Source of the DNA: Clostridiales bacterium
Lineage (GTDB): Bacteria; Bacillota; Clostridia; Christensenellales; Pumilibacteraceae
Length of the DNA stretch: 64,000 nucleotides
Direction: 5' to 3'
NCBI GenBank assembly: GCA_022508485.1
Contig: JAFLVD010000010.1
Span: 1 to 64,000 of the forward strand
Shown here: in pieces, positions 1-11,055 of the stretch
Layout of the letters: each line of letters begins with the position of its first letter
Numbering within the stretch: the first letter of the stretch is position 1
Made by a program: the position numbers and the translations under genes
Notes under the pieces: generated by a model
The model's input: only the letters and a program-made list of their open reading frames with translations
Database searches by the model: none
Told to the model about the DNA's origin: nothing

Positions 1-269
1 CCTCTCAGTATCTTTATGCGAATGTCAACCACTTGTTCACAATTTGTTCACATTTATATGGTTATACAGTTAAATGTTAACACATTGTTCACAATTTGTC
101 AATAGTTTTACGCGCATTTATATAAATGTTTATACTCTTTTTCTTTTCGGGCTACGGTGCGGTTTCGTCTCCATTCGCCCATTATCGAAAGAATTCGATT
201 GTAAAATACTTGACTTTTTACCGACAACTTACTATTATATAGGTTAGCAATAACACGGAGGTAAAAAGT

Positions 270-557
270 ATGAAAATTAAACCTTTATTCGACAGAATAG
301 TCATTGAACCTTTAGACGCCGAAGAAAAAACCAAAAGCGGTATAGTCCTGCTCGCAAAGGATCAGGAAAAGCCGCAGATTGCGAGCGTTGTCGCAGTCGG
401 TCCCGGCGGAATGGTCGACGGCAAGGAAGTTAAAATGGTAGTTAAGGTCGGCGACAAAGTACTCTACTCCAAGTATGCCGGTAGTGAGTACAAGCTCGAC
501 GACAAAACATATACGGTAATGCGCCAAAGCGACGTGCTTGCCGTTGTAGAAGACTGA
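270..557 (+). CDS. groES: Co-chaperonin GroES (Hsp10)
   Basis: MKIKPLFDRIVIEPLDAEEKTKSGIVLL...GDKVLYSKYAGSEYKLDDKTYTVMRQSDVLAVVED is a typical GroES; RBS GGAGG; directly upstream of groEL. Confidence 0.98.
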   Translation: MKIKPLFDRIVIEPLDAEEKTKSGIVLLAKDQEKPQIASVVAVGPGGMVDGKEVKMVVKVGDKVLYSKYAGSEYKLDDKTYTVMRQSDVLAVVED

Positions 558-568
558 TTCGGAGGTAA

Positions 569-2206
<1,638 letters not shown>

Positions 2207-2229
2207 TATAAATTATCGTAAGACCGCAA

Positions 2230-2264
2230 AAAAAAGCCTGTTCATAGGAACAGGCTTTTTTATT
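2230..2264 (+). terminator. Intrinsic terminator after groESL
   Basis: AAAAAGCCTGTTC-atag-GAACAGGCTTTTTT hairpin with T tract. Confidence 0.9.
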
Positions 2265-2439
2265 TACAAAGCATTAACCGAAAAGTTAAATTTGCTTTGT
2301 ACTCTTATTATGTTTATTAAAACGGAAAATATACGCAGTACAGTCGGTAAAAATTCTGATTTTTGGATTTATTATTGCTACGCAAAGAAAACAGAAAACA
2401 GAAAACAGACGGTCGGTCAGACGGTCGGTTGGTAAAGAT

Positions 2440-4647
2440 TCAGATTTTTTTGATGTTTACCATGCCGTCGGCGGCTTTTACTATCGACTTTCCGGCAGGC
2501 GCGATAAAAAAGTACTTAATCGTCGTACGGTCGGCGCAAGGCAAAGCCATGTTTATAGTAATATTCGCCTTTGCGTCTATCATAAACTCGCCGCCGCCCC
2601 TGCCGTCGAGTATAAAGTTACGCACAACAAACTTACCTCCGTCGCCGATGAATATATTGACGTTATCCATGTCGAGGACGGTGCTCTCGTCGTTAACCTC
2701 TATGCAATAGGTGTGGCCGAGAAGCTGTAAGTTGGTAAGCGAGTTGTTTCCGCTCGCAAAGGTGCCGAACGTGATTGCGCTTTTAAGGTCGGGACGGAAA
2801 TACTCGAGGTCGATAAGCTCTTGAATTCCTATAAGCGCGAGCATGTTTCCGTTTGCCGAAAGGTATTTGTCGCTATGCGCGCGGCGGAGTTTAGGAAGGT
2901 ACATCGAGTAGTTTTCGAAGTTATCCGATTCGTTTGCCGCCCACAGCGCGGCGGATTTTTGCGCGACCGCGGCGGCAAGCTCGTCCAGTCCGTATCTTTT
3001 AAGACCGTGATAAACTATAAAATTGACGTAAGGCACTATGCTTCCGCGGTATTCGAGGTAAGGCGGAGTATGCTTTCCGTTATTGTCCGGCTTTGAGCGC
3101 TTACCGAATTCCTTGTTGTCTATGCTTATTGTGGGTATTACGCAGTCGCCCCAAAAATACTTGGGATCGGTAAGCTTGTTAACTATACGCGACAGCTTTT
3201 CCTTAGTGTCGACGGCGCCGGCGATAAGCGGATAGAACGAGGTTGCGCCGATTGTGGTTGCCCACTGCCCCATAGTATATCGGTTAACGTACATTCCCTC
3301 GTCCTCGCACCAGAACGTGGTGTTTATCGCCTTTATCATTTCGGTTTTGGCCTTAGCGTACTTTTTACGCTCGGACAATCCGAAAAGCGACGCGATACGC
3401 TCTAAAATATCAAACGCCAAAAGCTTGAGCGACGAAAGGTCGAGGCTGTACATTGACGAAGGATTGTGCTTTTCCTTTAACGGTGAGTCGTTCCATTTAT
3501 AGGCGACTTCGTTTTTGTTTTTTTCGGCGATAACGGGAACGGCAATCGGCGGATACATTGCGCTCAGTTTTTTGTAATAAAAAAGCATCTCGCTGCGGTC
3601 GGTCATGTGCATAAAGTTATGCCACACCGCAAACACCGACAAAATCTTGTCCTCGAGCGTGTAATTAAGCTGCTTAACAGCCTTTTCCACACCGGCAAAG
3701 CAGCCGAGTATTGCCGAACAGTTTTCTTCCGTGCCGTCTATGTCGAAGTTGTTGTCGAGCGCGGACCGCCTGGGCGAATACATATCGGTCATAAAGTACG
3801 GATAATAAACGCGCGACCAGAGCATTGCGTTAATCATTCGCTCGACGGGACCGCCGAGATCGCCCGTCCCCGTCGTCTTGTTTCTGCCGTACAAAAGCTC
3901 GTTGGCGTCGATTAGTCCTTCCACCGTTTCGAGGTTGGGAAGCTCGTCGTTGAATATTTCAGAGCCGCCCACCGACGCGCACAAATACACGCTCGGCTGG
4001 CGGCGGTTTATTACAAAATCCATAAACACTTCGTTATTGGCACCGTTTGCGGAATTGGACGGAGGCATGTACGACACCGCGCGGAAATATTCCCTATTTG
4101 CGTCGTCGATAACGAGATACCTACCGCGGTAAACGGCGTTGTTATCGGTAAGCTCGAGCGTACCGGGCACTATCGCTATATACGGACTTCTGCCGCTGAC
4201 CTCCGCACCCTCGATGGACAGCTCGCCCGGGCAGTCGTAGCACGGATAAAACATGATACGGACGCGCATCTTTTTGCGCGTGGTAACCTTAAAAAGCATG
4301 GTGCTTTCGTTAAGCTTGACAAAGCTTATTCCAAGCGGACCGGACGCGAAATGCGCATAGCTCTCGTCGGCGGTATTTGCGCTCGAAGCGCCCATTTTAC
4401 CGACGAGGTCGGCGCTGTCCTTCCATCTGTTTCCGACATAGTAAAGCACGCGCACACCCCACATCGATCCGTGTTTGCCGACGAGCATTGCGCCGTTTAG
4501 CGCGCCGTAGTCGTAACCGGCGCCCATTATATATTTTTGAGGATAATTGTCCTCGCTTATTTCCGGACCGTTGTCGCTCTGCTCGAAAAACTTATCGAAA
4601 AACGGAGGACGGAACGCAAATCCGTATTCCTTATTTATATACTTCAT
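2440..4647 (-). CDS. Six-hairpin glycosidase-like protein (GH63/MGH1-like clan)
   Basis: C-terminal motifs resemble GH63/trehalase-like (a/a)6 enzymes: ATSFYPLIAG, FWGDCVIPTISIDN, YLEYRGSIVPYVNFIVYHGLKRYG. Confidence 0.6.
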   Translation of the reverse strand: MKYINKEYGFAFRPPFFDKFFEQSDNGPEISEDNYPQKYIMGAGYDYGALNGAMLVGKHGSMWGVRVLYYVGNRWKDSADLVGKMGASSANTADESYAHFASGPLGISFVKLNESTMLFKVTTRKKMRVRIMFYPCYDCPGELSIEGAEVSGRSPYIAIVPGTLELTDNNAVYRGRYLVIDDANREYFRAVSYMPPSNSANGANNEVFMDFVINRRQPSVYLCASVGGSEIFNDELPNLETVEGLIDANELLYGRNKTTGTGDLGGPVERMINAMLWSRVYYPYFMTDMYSPRRSALDNNFDIDGTEENCSAILGCFAGVEKAVKQLNYTLEDKILSVFAVWHNFMHMTDRSEMLFYYKKLSAMYPPIAVPVIAEKNKNEVAYKWNDSPLKEKHNPSSMYSLDLSSLKLLAFDILERIASLFGLSERKKYAKAKTEMIKAINTTFWCEDEGMYVNRYTMGQWATTIGATSFYPLIAGAVDTKEKLSRIVNKLTDPKYFWGDCVIPTISIDNKEFGKRSKPDNNGKHTPPYLEYRGSIVPYVNFIVYHGLKRYGLDELAAAVAQKSAALWAANESDNFENYSMYLPKLRRAHSDKYLSANGNMLALIGIQELIDLEYFRPDLKSAITFGTFASGNNSLTNLQLLGHTYCIEVNDESTVLDMDNVNIFIGDGGKFVVRNFILDGRGGGEFMIDAKANITINMALPCADRTTIKYFFIAPAGKSIVKAADGMVNIKKI

Positions 4648-4656
4648 AATATGCCG

Positions 4657-6153
4657 CTAAGTTATTAGATACGCGCTGTCTGGAACGGAATGTATTGCGC
4701 CCGCCTGCGCGCTTATCTTAAATGAGTTATTTCCGATTTCCGGCGACGACAAAATGTACAAAAGCTTACCGGCATACTTGCCGGTCGTAAACGACCTAAA
4801 CCAATTACCCTGAACGAAGCGCGTAAAAGCGTCGGGATTAACGGTAACTATTGCCGCAGTGTTCGTCGGGTCGTTGAATATTTCGGTAAGCTCTACCTTT
4901 ATTTTCCGCGCCAAAAAGTTTGGAGAAAGTGTGTGCGCCGTGCCGTGGCAGTGCTCGCACGGTTGAAGCAGCAGCGACTGAATTTCCGAGCCTATCTTTT
5001 TGCGCGTCATTTGCACAAGCCCAAGCTCGGTCATGGGAAGTATTCGCGTACGAGTTCTGTCCTTTGCCGCCTCGCTGTTTAATATCCTGACGATTTCCTC
5101 GATATGCAACGGATCCTGCATGTCGATAAAGTCGATAACGATAAGTCCGCCGATATTGCGAAGTCTGAGTTGCCGCGCTATCTCGCGCGCCGCCTCGCAG
5201 TTAATCTCGAACACCGTTTTTTCCCTATCGCCGTCGCCTAAATACCGCGCCGAGTTAACGTCGATAACGGTAAGCGCCTCGGTGTAGTCAATAACGATTG
5301 TGCCGCCGCAGTTAAGCTCTACCTTATGTTTAAGAAGCTTTTCCACCTCGTCGAGAACGCCGAAGCGTTTAAGAATATCGGTATCTTCCATAATCGAAAC
5401 TCGCACCGGCTGAGCGAGGTTTTCGTGCAGGTATTTTGTAAGAAGATTGCCTATCTCCACGCTGTTGCAGACAATCTCGTCGACCGACGAGTTCAGTATA
5501 TCCCTTACCGTTCTGAAAATAAGGTTTCCGTCCGACGATAGAAGCGTAACGCCGTGCGCGGTTCTGTACTTGTCGAGAAGCTGACCGTACATATTGGAAA
5601 AATACTTAATCTCTTCGATGATGTCGCTCTTTTTTGCGTCCCGAGCAGCGGTACGCGCTATAAGTCCGCATGTGGGACTGGGTCTGTTCTTTTCGAGAAC
5701 TTCGTAAAGCCTCGAGCGCGACGGCTCGTCCGTTATCTTATTAGAAACGCCGATAAAGTTGATAGTCGGCATAAAAACGATGTATCTGCCCGGAATGGAA
5801 AGGTTTGCGGAAAGCCTGGGACCTTTTGTATCGGTCGGCTCTTTTACCGCCTGAACGAGCACGTAATCCCCTGCCGACACGTCCAGCCGAGTGGGCACGG
5901 CGCCGGAATGGAAAAGCGCGGTTCTGTCCTCGAGCATATCGCCTGCGGCAAGAAAACCGTTACGTTTTTGCCCGATATCGACAAACGCAAATTGAAGTCC
6001 GGGCAGGACGTTAACGACTTTTCCTTTATAAATATTGCCCGTAATGCGATTCATGTTGCGGTCCTCGACGTAAAACTCTTTAAGGTCGCCGTCCTCGATG
6101 AGCGCAACACTGCACATATATGATTCGAAATCTACGAGTATTTTACTTTTCAA
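4657..6153 (-). CDS. rng: Ribonuclease E/G family protein
   Basis: S1-like N-terminus (NIYKGKVVNVLPGLQFAFVDIGQKRNGFL), GGTIVIDYTEALTVIDVNSAR, IGGLIVIDFIDM, Zn-link CEHCHG. Confidence 0.93.
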   Translation of the reverse strand: MKSKILVDFESYMCSVALIEDGDLKEFYVEDRNMNRITGNIYKGKVVNVLPGLQFAFVDIGQKRNGFLAAGDMLEDRTALFHSGAVPTRLDVSAGDYVLVQAVKEPTDTKGPRLSANLSIPGRYIVFMPTINFIGVSNKITDEPSRSRLYEVLEKNRPSPTCGLIARTAARDAKKSDIIEEIKYFSNMYGQLLDKYRTAHGVTLLSSDGNLIFRTVRDILNSSVDEIVCNSVEIGNLLTKYLHENLAQPVRVSIMEDTDILKRFGVLDEVEKLLKHKVELNCGGTIVIDYTEALTVIDVNSARYLGDGDREKTVFEINCEAAREIARQLRLRNIGGLIVIDFIDMQDPLHIEEIVRILNSEAAKDRTRTRILPMTELGLVQMTRKKIGSEIQSLLLQPCEHCHGTAHTLSPNFLARKIKVELTEIFNDPTNTAAIVTVNPDAFTRFVQGNWFRSFTTGKYAGKLLYILSSPEIGNNSFKISAQAGAIHSVPDSAYLIT

Positions 6154-6243
6154 AACAGAACCTTCAATTAAAATTAGATATATTATACGACAAAAATACG
6201 AATTTGTCCACCGTTTTGTATAATTTAATATAACCGCCGAATT

Positions 6244-7701
6244 TTACACGCAGTTAAAAAGCTTATTCACCGCATACATAAGCTCGCTGAAAATAACGGA
6301 CGGAATGTTTGAAGCAAAAATCGGGTGCGCGCTCTTTATAAAAATCGATCTGTTGTTTTTTACGAGATCGCCCGATCTGTAAAACGTGATAACGCCGGCG
6401 TCCACCGTATCGCACGAAGGCGGAATTCCGCACTCAATAGAAAGCGCGTATTCGCCTATCGAAATTACCGCCGTTTTGCCGCCGCTCGGTCCGTCCGCGG
6501 CAAAAGCAAATCCGCTGTTTTTAAAGTTAATATCAAAGCTTTTACGGGTTATCATCGTGCCCTCCAACCGCGACGAACTGCTGCCGTCCGCGCTCGGATA
6601 GAACACGGGACGGCGCACCTGCAAAAACGGCTGTTCTATTTCAAGCCCGATAAGTTCGGGACAAAGCCGTTCCATGTCGATTGGGTGAAGCACGAAAATC
6701 ATATTTTCGTCCTTAATCTTTACGTGCTTGTCGGACGTGTCGTAAAACCGCCCGTTGCTGTATAACAGCGTTATAATTGCCCCGTTTGTTTCTCCGCCGA
6801 AAAACAGTCTGTCGGCGGCGGCGCAAAACGCGTCGCCCACCTCGCCGCGCTCAATCTCTTTAAACTCGGCGTAAGTAATGCCCTCGCCCGTCATCATAAG
6901 ATTTTCGAGGAATTTAACGGCGTCGGTTATTCGCCTGAGCGAGGCGCAGGAAAGCACGGCGCGCACCGTTTTGCTCGGGTCGGTCTCGCGTTTTTCCTTG
7001 ATAAACTCGCCGGCGGTATGGTCGTTTTTAAAAATCAGCAGTATTCTTGCTATTTTTACGCGCGTCGCGGCGTCCGAAACGCCGAACAGCTCTATTAAAG
7101 TACCGACAAGCTCGGTACAGCCGTTAAGCGCGGTTCGGGCGGACGGCTTATCGAAGTATTTTTCGTTTAAAAGCCTGTCCGTAAGCCTGTCTATCGCGCG
7201 CGCCCTGTCCACGCGTAAAAGAATGTCGTACCAAGCGAACTTTTTGTCGTACTTATCCATGAGGCTCGCTACAAACTCGAAGTCGGCTTTTGCCATCGCG
7301 GTAAGGTATGCTTCCGCACCCTCGCGCCAGGAATGAAGCTCGCCGCCGGGCTTTGCGTACTTTACCGCGATAATAACGGAAACGTATTCGCTTTCGGGAT
7401 AAAGCTCTGCCTTACAGCACGAAATAAAAAGGTCGATAAACCTTTTGCCCTTAGGCTCGCGCTTATCCGCCGAGGTAAAACCGCCGCCGTCGCCCGTCTC
7501 GATCGGTGCGAACGACAAAATATCGGCTATCCTCTCGTATGCCGATTTTTCGCCCGACCGAGCGAGCGCGACTATAACGCGGTTAAACGCGCGTCGGTCG
7601 CCCAAAAGCGATCTCGAATACGCCTCAAGCTCGGCGCGCGGCAGACATATTACACCTTCGATTTCCTCTTCCATGCGTACAGTGTAACACAACACGCTCA
7701 A
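6244..7701 (-). CDS. Hypothetical protein with DUF4132-like C-terminus
   Basis: Helical-repeat-like N-terminus; C-terminal IIFVLHPIDMER...IEQPFLQVRRPVFYP pattern resembles DUF4132 (recalled family, not searched). Confidence 0.45.
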   Translation of the reverse strand: MSVLCYTVRMEEEIEGVICLPRAELEAYSRSLLGDRRAFNRVIVALARSGEKSAYERIADILSFAPIETGDGGGFTSADKREPKGKRFIDLFISCCKAELYPESEYVSVIIAVKYAKPGGELHSWREGAEAYLTAMAKADFEFVASLMDKYDKKFAWYDILLRVDRARAIDRLTDRLLNEKYFDKPSARTALNGCTELVGTLIELFGVSDAATRVKIARILLIFKNDHTAGEFIKEKRETDPSKTVRAVLSCASLRRITDAVKFLENLMMTGEGITYAEFKEIERGEVGDAFCAAADRLFFGGETNGAIITLLYSNGRFYDTSDKHVKIKDENMIFVLHPIDMERLCPELIGLEIEQPFLQVRRPVFYPSADGSSSSRLEGTMITRKSFDINFKNSGFAFAADGPSGGKTAVISIGEYALSIECGIPPSCDTVDAGVITFYRSGDLVKNNRSIFIKSAHPIFASNIPSVIFSELMYAVNKLFNCV

Positions 7702-7705
7702 TAAA

Positions 7706-8641
7706 TCAATACTTTTGTTTTCGTTTAGTCAGCGCGTCCCCTATCGAATATCCGTAGCCGTACATACCGGCTATATCGGTAAGCTCGCCCTCGCTTATCC
7801 GCGCTATAAACGTTAAATCCTCGTCGTAAATATCGAACGAGCAATATTTGTCGGGGTCGAGCGAGCGAATAAGCTGGCCTACGGGCGCACTGCTCGACAC
7901 GGCGAAGCTCTTTGCTTCTAACGGTTTGCTCATGCGCTTTTTCCTTCCGCCGAGCGCAAAAAGCGCGTAGTACTGCGACCGCCTGTCGGGAATGAGCGCA
8001 GAGCACACCATAAACAGCCCGACCGCGAGAAAGCACGGATTAAGCGCATACACCGCCGACAAAACAAAAAGCGCTATCATGACGACGCCGAAAACGACCG
8101 AAATAATACGCATAATAAAATACGCTTTTCTTCGCTTTACTTTAAACGACAAGAGAGCGAGAAGCATTCTTCCCCCGTCGAGCGGAAAAACGGGAATAAG
8201 ATTAAACACGCCTATGTAGATATTGCAAAGGCAAAAAACGTGGGTAAACGCGTAGCTTACCGGGATAAGCCACCACATCGCCGCAAAAATCAAACCGAAT
8301 ACGAGGTTAACGGCAGGTCCTGCCGCGGCGATAAGTATTTCGTGCTTGGGGGAAAGCTCGGCGCTTCCGTTAAGCGCCGCGCCGTACGGCATTATTTTTA
8401 TCGTATTAAGCGCATACCCGAGCTTTTTTGCCGCCTTTGCGTGAGCAAACTCGTGGACGATAACCGCAGTCAGCGAGCAGGCAAACTCGTACGCCATACC
8501 GAATGCGACAAAAAAAACCGCCATTAAAAACGTAATCGGCGACACCGAAACGCTTAAATCACCCGAACGCGTCCTATCCGCCCTTTTTACCGATTCCAAA
8601 AGAGCCTTAACGCCCGACTTTTTGCGAACTTTTTCCTTCAC
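7706..8641 (-). CDS. spoIVFB: Site-2 protease family M50 metalloprotease, SpoIVFB-like
   Basis: HEFAHAKAAKKLGY (HExxH) and NLIPVFPLDGGRM; GTG start at 8641 inferred to avoid overlap with the upstream ORF; min-spoIVF gene order. Confidence 0.85.
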   Translation of the reverse strand: MKEKVRKKSGVKALLESVKRADRTRSGDLSVSVSPITFLMAVFFVAFGMAYEFACSLTAVIVHEFAHAKAAKKLGYALNTIKIMPYGAALNGSAELSPKHEILIAAAGPAVNLVFGLIFAAMWWLIPVSYAFTHVFCLCNIYIGVFNLIPVFPLDGGRMLLALLSFKVKRRKAYFIMRIISVVFGVVMIALFVLSAVYALNPCFLAVGLFMVCSALIPDRRSQYYALFALGGRKKRMSKPLEAKSFAVSSSAPVGQLIRSLDPDKYCSFDIYDEDLTFIARISEGELTDIAGMYGYGYSIGDALTKRKQKY

Positions 8642-8645
8642 GGCA

Positions 8646-8909
8646 CTATCCGCCCAGCCTGCTGATAATAGGCATACTGCCGAAGTCGGTTCTGCCGAAA
8701 AAATCGTAGCAAAGCACCGTGCGCAAAAAGTCCTTAACGGGCGCAAACGCCGGTACGGGCGCAAACGAAAAAAGGCAAATAAGCCCGACTAACGCCGCGC
8801 AAATTGCCGTTTTTATAAGAAAATAGCTTTTTCGTCCGTGCCTAACGCCGCTTTTTTTCGAAACGGACACCACGGATTCCACTTTATTGCAACCGTCGTA
8901 CTTGTCCAT
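8646..8909 (-). CDS. Short SpoIVFA-like membrane protein lacking an M23/LytM domain
   Basis: Position between minE/minD and spoIVFB; single TM segment (TAICAALVGLICLFSFAPV); ORF stops at ...DFGSMPIISRLGG. Confidence 0.5.
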   Translation of the reverse strand: MDKYDGCNKVESVVSVSKKSGVRHGRKSYFLIKTAICAALVGLICLFSFAPVPAFAPVKDFLRTVLCYDFFGRTDFGSMPIISRLGG

Positions 8910-8946
8910 ACCGTTATATATATGTATAAGCGGCGCCGATAATGCC

Positions 8947-9180
8947 CTACTTGTCCGTCCCGACTATCCCTATCGAATAAATACTCGACACCTCGGCGTT
9001 TACCGTCAGTCTGTAAGCCCCTTCCTCGCCTTCGAGGCGGATATATAAATCCTTAACGTTCATAAATTCAGACAACAGCGCCAATAGGTCGGCGCGTACA
9101 ACGGAAAGCGTGCTTTTTACTTCGCCGCTTGTATCAAGCTCGACTATTCTTTTAAGCCTGTCCGAAACGTCGTTTTTCAT
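8947..9180 (-). CDS. minE: MinE-like cell division topological specificity factor
   Basis: SDRLKRIVELD...VRADLLALLSEFMNVKDLYIRLEGEEGAYRLTVNAEV resembles the MinE topological domain; overlaps minD. Confidence 0.7.
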   Translation of the reverse strand: MKNDVSDRLKRIVELDTSGEVKSTLSVVRADLLALLSEFMNVKDLYIRLEGEEGAYRLTVNAEVSSIYSIGIVGTDK

Positions 9181-9941
9181 TATTTATCCTTCCTCAATTT
9201 ACGTCTTATCGCACCCAATAATCCGCGGTATCTCTGCGCCGGATCGACCGTTTCCATCTCGCCGAACGCTATTTTCCGCGCCAAAAGCACAAACGGCTTG
9301 TCGGTCATCTCGAACGGGTCGGCGGCGCGGTCGCTTTCGGGAATTATGCCGTCAATCTCCGCGCCGAGTATGGCGGATATTTCGTCGGCGCTCGGTATTT
9401 TGCCTACCGCAAGAAGGTCGCCGCGCACTCTGTTTACCACAAGCGTGGGCGTAAATCTGTACGAACCGAGAAGGTTTATAACCTTGCTTGCGTCTCTCAG
9501 CGCGCTTAAATGAGGCGTCGTAACGACCAAAGCCTTGTCGCACGGAATAACCGCGCGCTTAAATCCTGCCTCTATCCCGGCCGGACAGTCGACGAGCACA
9601 TAGTCGAACGTTACCGACAGGCTTTTTAAAATAAGCTTTATGTTTTGCGCGGTAACGTTTTCGCCGAGATATCCGTGCGCCGACGGCAGTAAAAACAGAT
9701 TGTGGGTACATTCCACAAGCGCCTGCCGCACCCTGCACCTATTGTCGATTACGTCCTTAACGTCGTACACGACCTTATTTTCCATGTTTAACAGAACGTC
9801 AAGGTTGTTAAGCCCGAAATCGGCGTCGATAAGTACTACTCTGAATCCGAGCGCGGACAGAGCTATTCCGAGGCACGCGGCGACCGTTGTTTTTCCCACG
9901 CCGCCCTTGCCCGAGGTGATGACTATGCTTTTCATGTACAA
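9180..9941 (-). CDS. minD: Septum site-determining protein MinD (ParA/MinD ATPase)
   Basis: MKSIVITSGKGGVGKTTVAACLG deviant Walker A; VLIDADFGLNNLD. Confidence 0.96.
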   Translation of the reverse strand: MYMKSIVITSGKGGVGKTTVAACLGIALSALGFRVVLIDADFGLNNLDVLLNMENKVVYDVKDVIDNRCRVRQALVECTHNLFLLPSAHGYLGENVTAQNIKLILKSLSVTFDYVLVDCPAGIEAGFKRAVIPCDKALVVTTPHLSALRDASKVINLLGSYRFTPTLVVNRVRGDLLAVGKIPSADEISAILGAEIDGIIPESDRAADPFEMTDKPFVLLARKIAFGEMETVDPAQRYRGLLGAIRRKLRKDK

Positions 9942-9960
9942 CCATTATAGCCCACGCAAA

Positions 9961-9992
9961 AAAAGCGTGCAAGGGGATTTATGCACGCTTTT
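9961..9992 (-). terminator. Hairpin terminator between mreB and minD
   Basis: AAAAGCGTGCA...TGCACGCTTTT inverted repeat. Confidence 0.7.
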
Positions 9993-10041
9993 GTCGAATG
10001 AAAAAATACATTTAAGTTATTATTTTATATATTTTATGCGT

Positions 10042-11055
10042 TTAGGAGTGAAGAAGTATATCGTCGAGGAAGTACGGATCGTTAAGAAGCATACCGCCGC
10101 CGGTTATGGTAGCATAGTGCGCGCCCTGCGGAATTTTTACGGGAAGCTCGAGTCTGTCTTCCATAAGCTCTTTCAGTCCGGGGATATTGGCACCGCCGCC
10201 GACGAGTGTAACGCCGTTCTTTTGAATATCAGCGGCTACGCTAGGCGAACACGAATTTATAAAGTTTTCGATCGCGTCCACAATGCTGTAATAATAGACG
10301 GCAACCGCGTCGTAAAGCGCGTCGGCGCTAACTGAACGTGAAACTATATTCTTGGTTTCGGCGTCCAGTCCGCTCACGTTCATGGAAGCTCTGTCGTTAC
10401 GTATAAGAGAGGATATCTTTTCCTTAACCTTTTTGGCGGTTTTACGATCGGTTTTCATGTTGTATAAACCGCGAATACTGTCTACAAGCGTGCGGTCTAT
10501 CATGTCGCCGCCGATGTTAATAGAACAGCCGTTTACTATTCCGCAAAACGACATAACGCCTATTTCGGTTACGCCTGCGCCGATAGATACGATAAAGCCG
10601 CCGTAATCGGATTCCACGGGCAGTTCTGCGCCTATTGCGGCAAGCATAATCGAGTTTACCATCGATACCGAGTCAACTCCGGCGGACATCAACACTTCCT
10701 CGTACATTTTACGCTCGTCGACGGTAATGCCGGTAGGAACGCCGACAACGGCGTTTAACTTGGGCTTAACGATATACGACTCGGGAAGAATACGTTTAAT
10801 AAACTCCGAAAGCATTGCCGAGCACGCTTCGGAATCCTTTATTATTCCGTCCGTAATCGGATAAACGATTTTCGTTTTGTCGGGCGCCTTGCCTATCATC
10901 TGATACGCGTCGTCGCCTACGGCGCGAGTAACGCGTTTACCGCCGTTATCGAAAAACGCGATAACGGACGGCTCGTGCAAGACTATGCCGTAGCCGGACA
11001 CGAATATAGACGTATATGCCGTTCCGAGATCAATAGCAATGTCCATCTTCGCCAT
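10042..11055 (-). CDS. mreB: MreB-family actin-like protein (divergent)
   Basis: MDIAIDLGTAYTSIFVSGYGIVLHEPSVIA; VGVPTGITVDERK; GVTLVGGGANIPGLKELM. Confidence 0.85.
   Translation of the reverse strand: MAKMDIAIDLGTAYTSIFVSGYGIVLHEPSVIAFFDNGGKRVTRAVGDDAYQMIGKAPDKTKIVYPITDGIIKDSEACSAMLSEFIKRILPESYIVKPKLNAVVGVPTGITVDERKMYEEVLMSAGVDSVSMVNSIMLAAIGAELPVESDYGGFIVSIGAGVTEIGVMSFCGIVNGCSINIGGDMIDRTLVDSIRGLYNMKTDRKTAKKVKEKISSLIRNDRASMNVSGLDAETKNIVSRSVSADALYDAVAVYYYSIVDAIENFINSCSPSVAADIQKNGVTLVGGGANIPGLKELMEDRLELPVKIPQGAHYATITGGGMLLNDPYFLDDILLHS

Noticed and set aside
31-95. Replication origin at the left edge based on TTGTTCACA repeats
   Set aside because: Repeats deviate from the DnaA-box consensus and no dnaA/dnaN is visible; kept only as an operator-like observation
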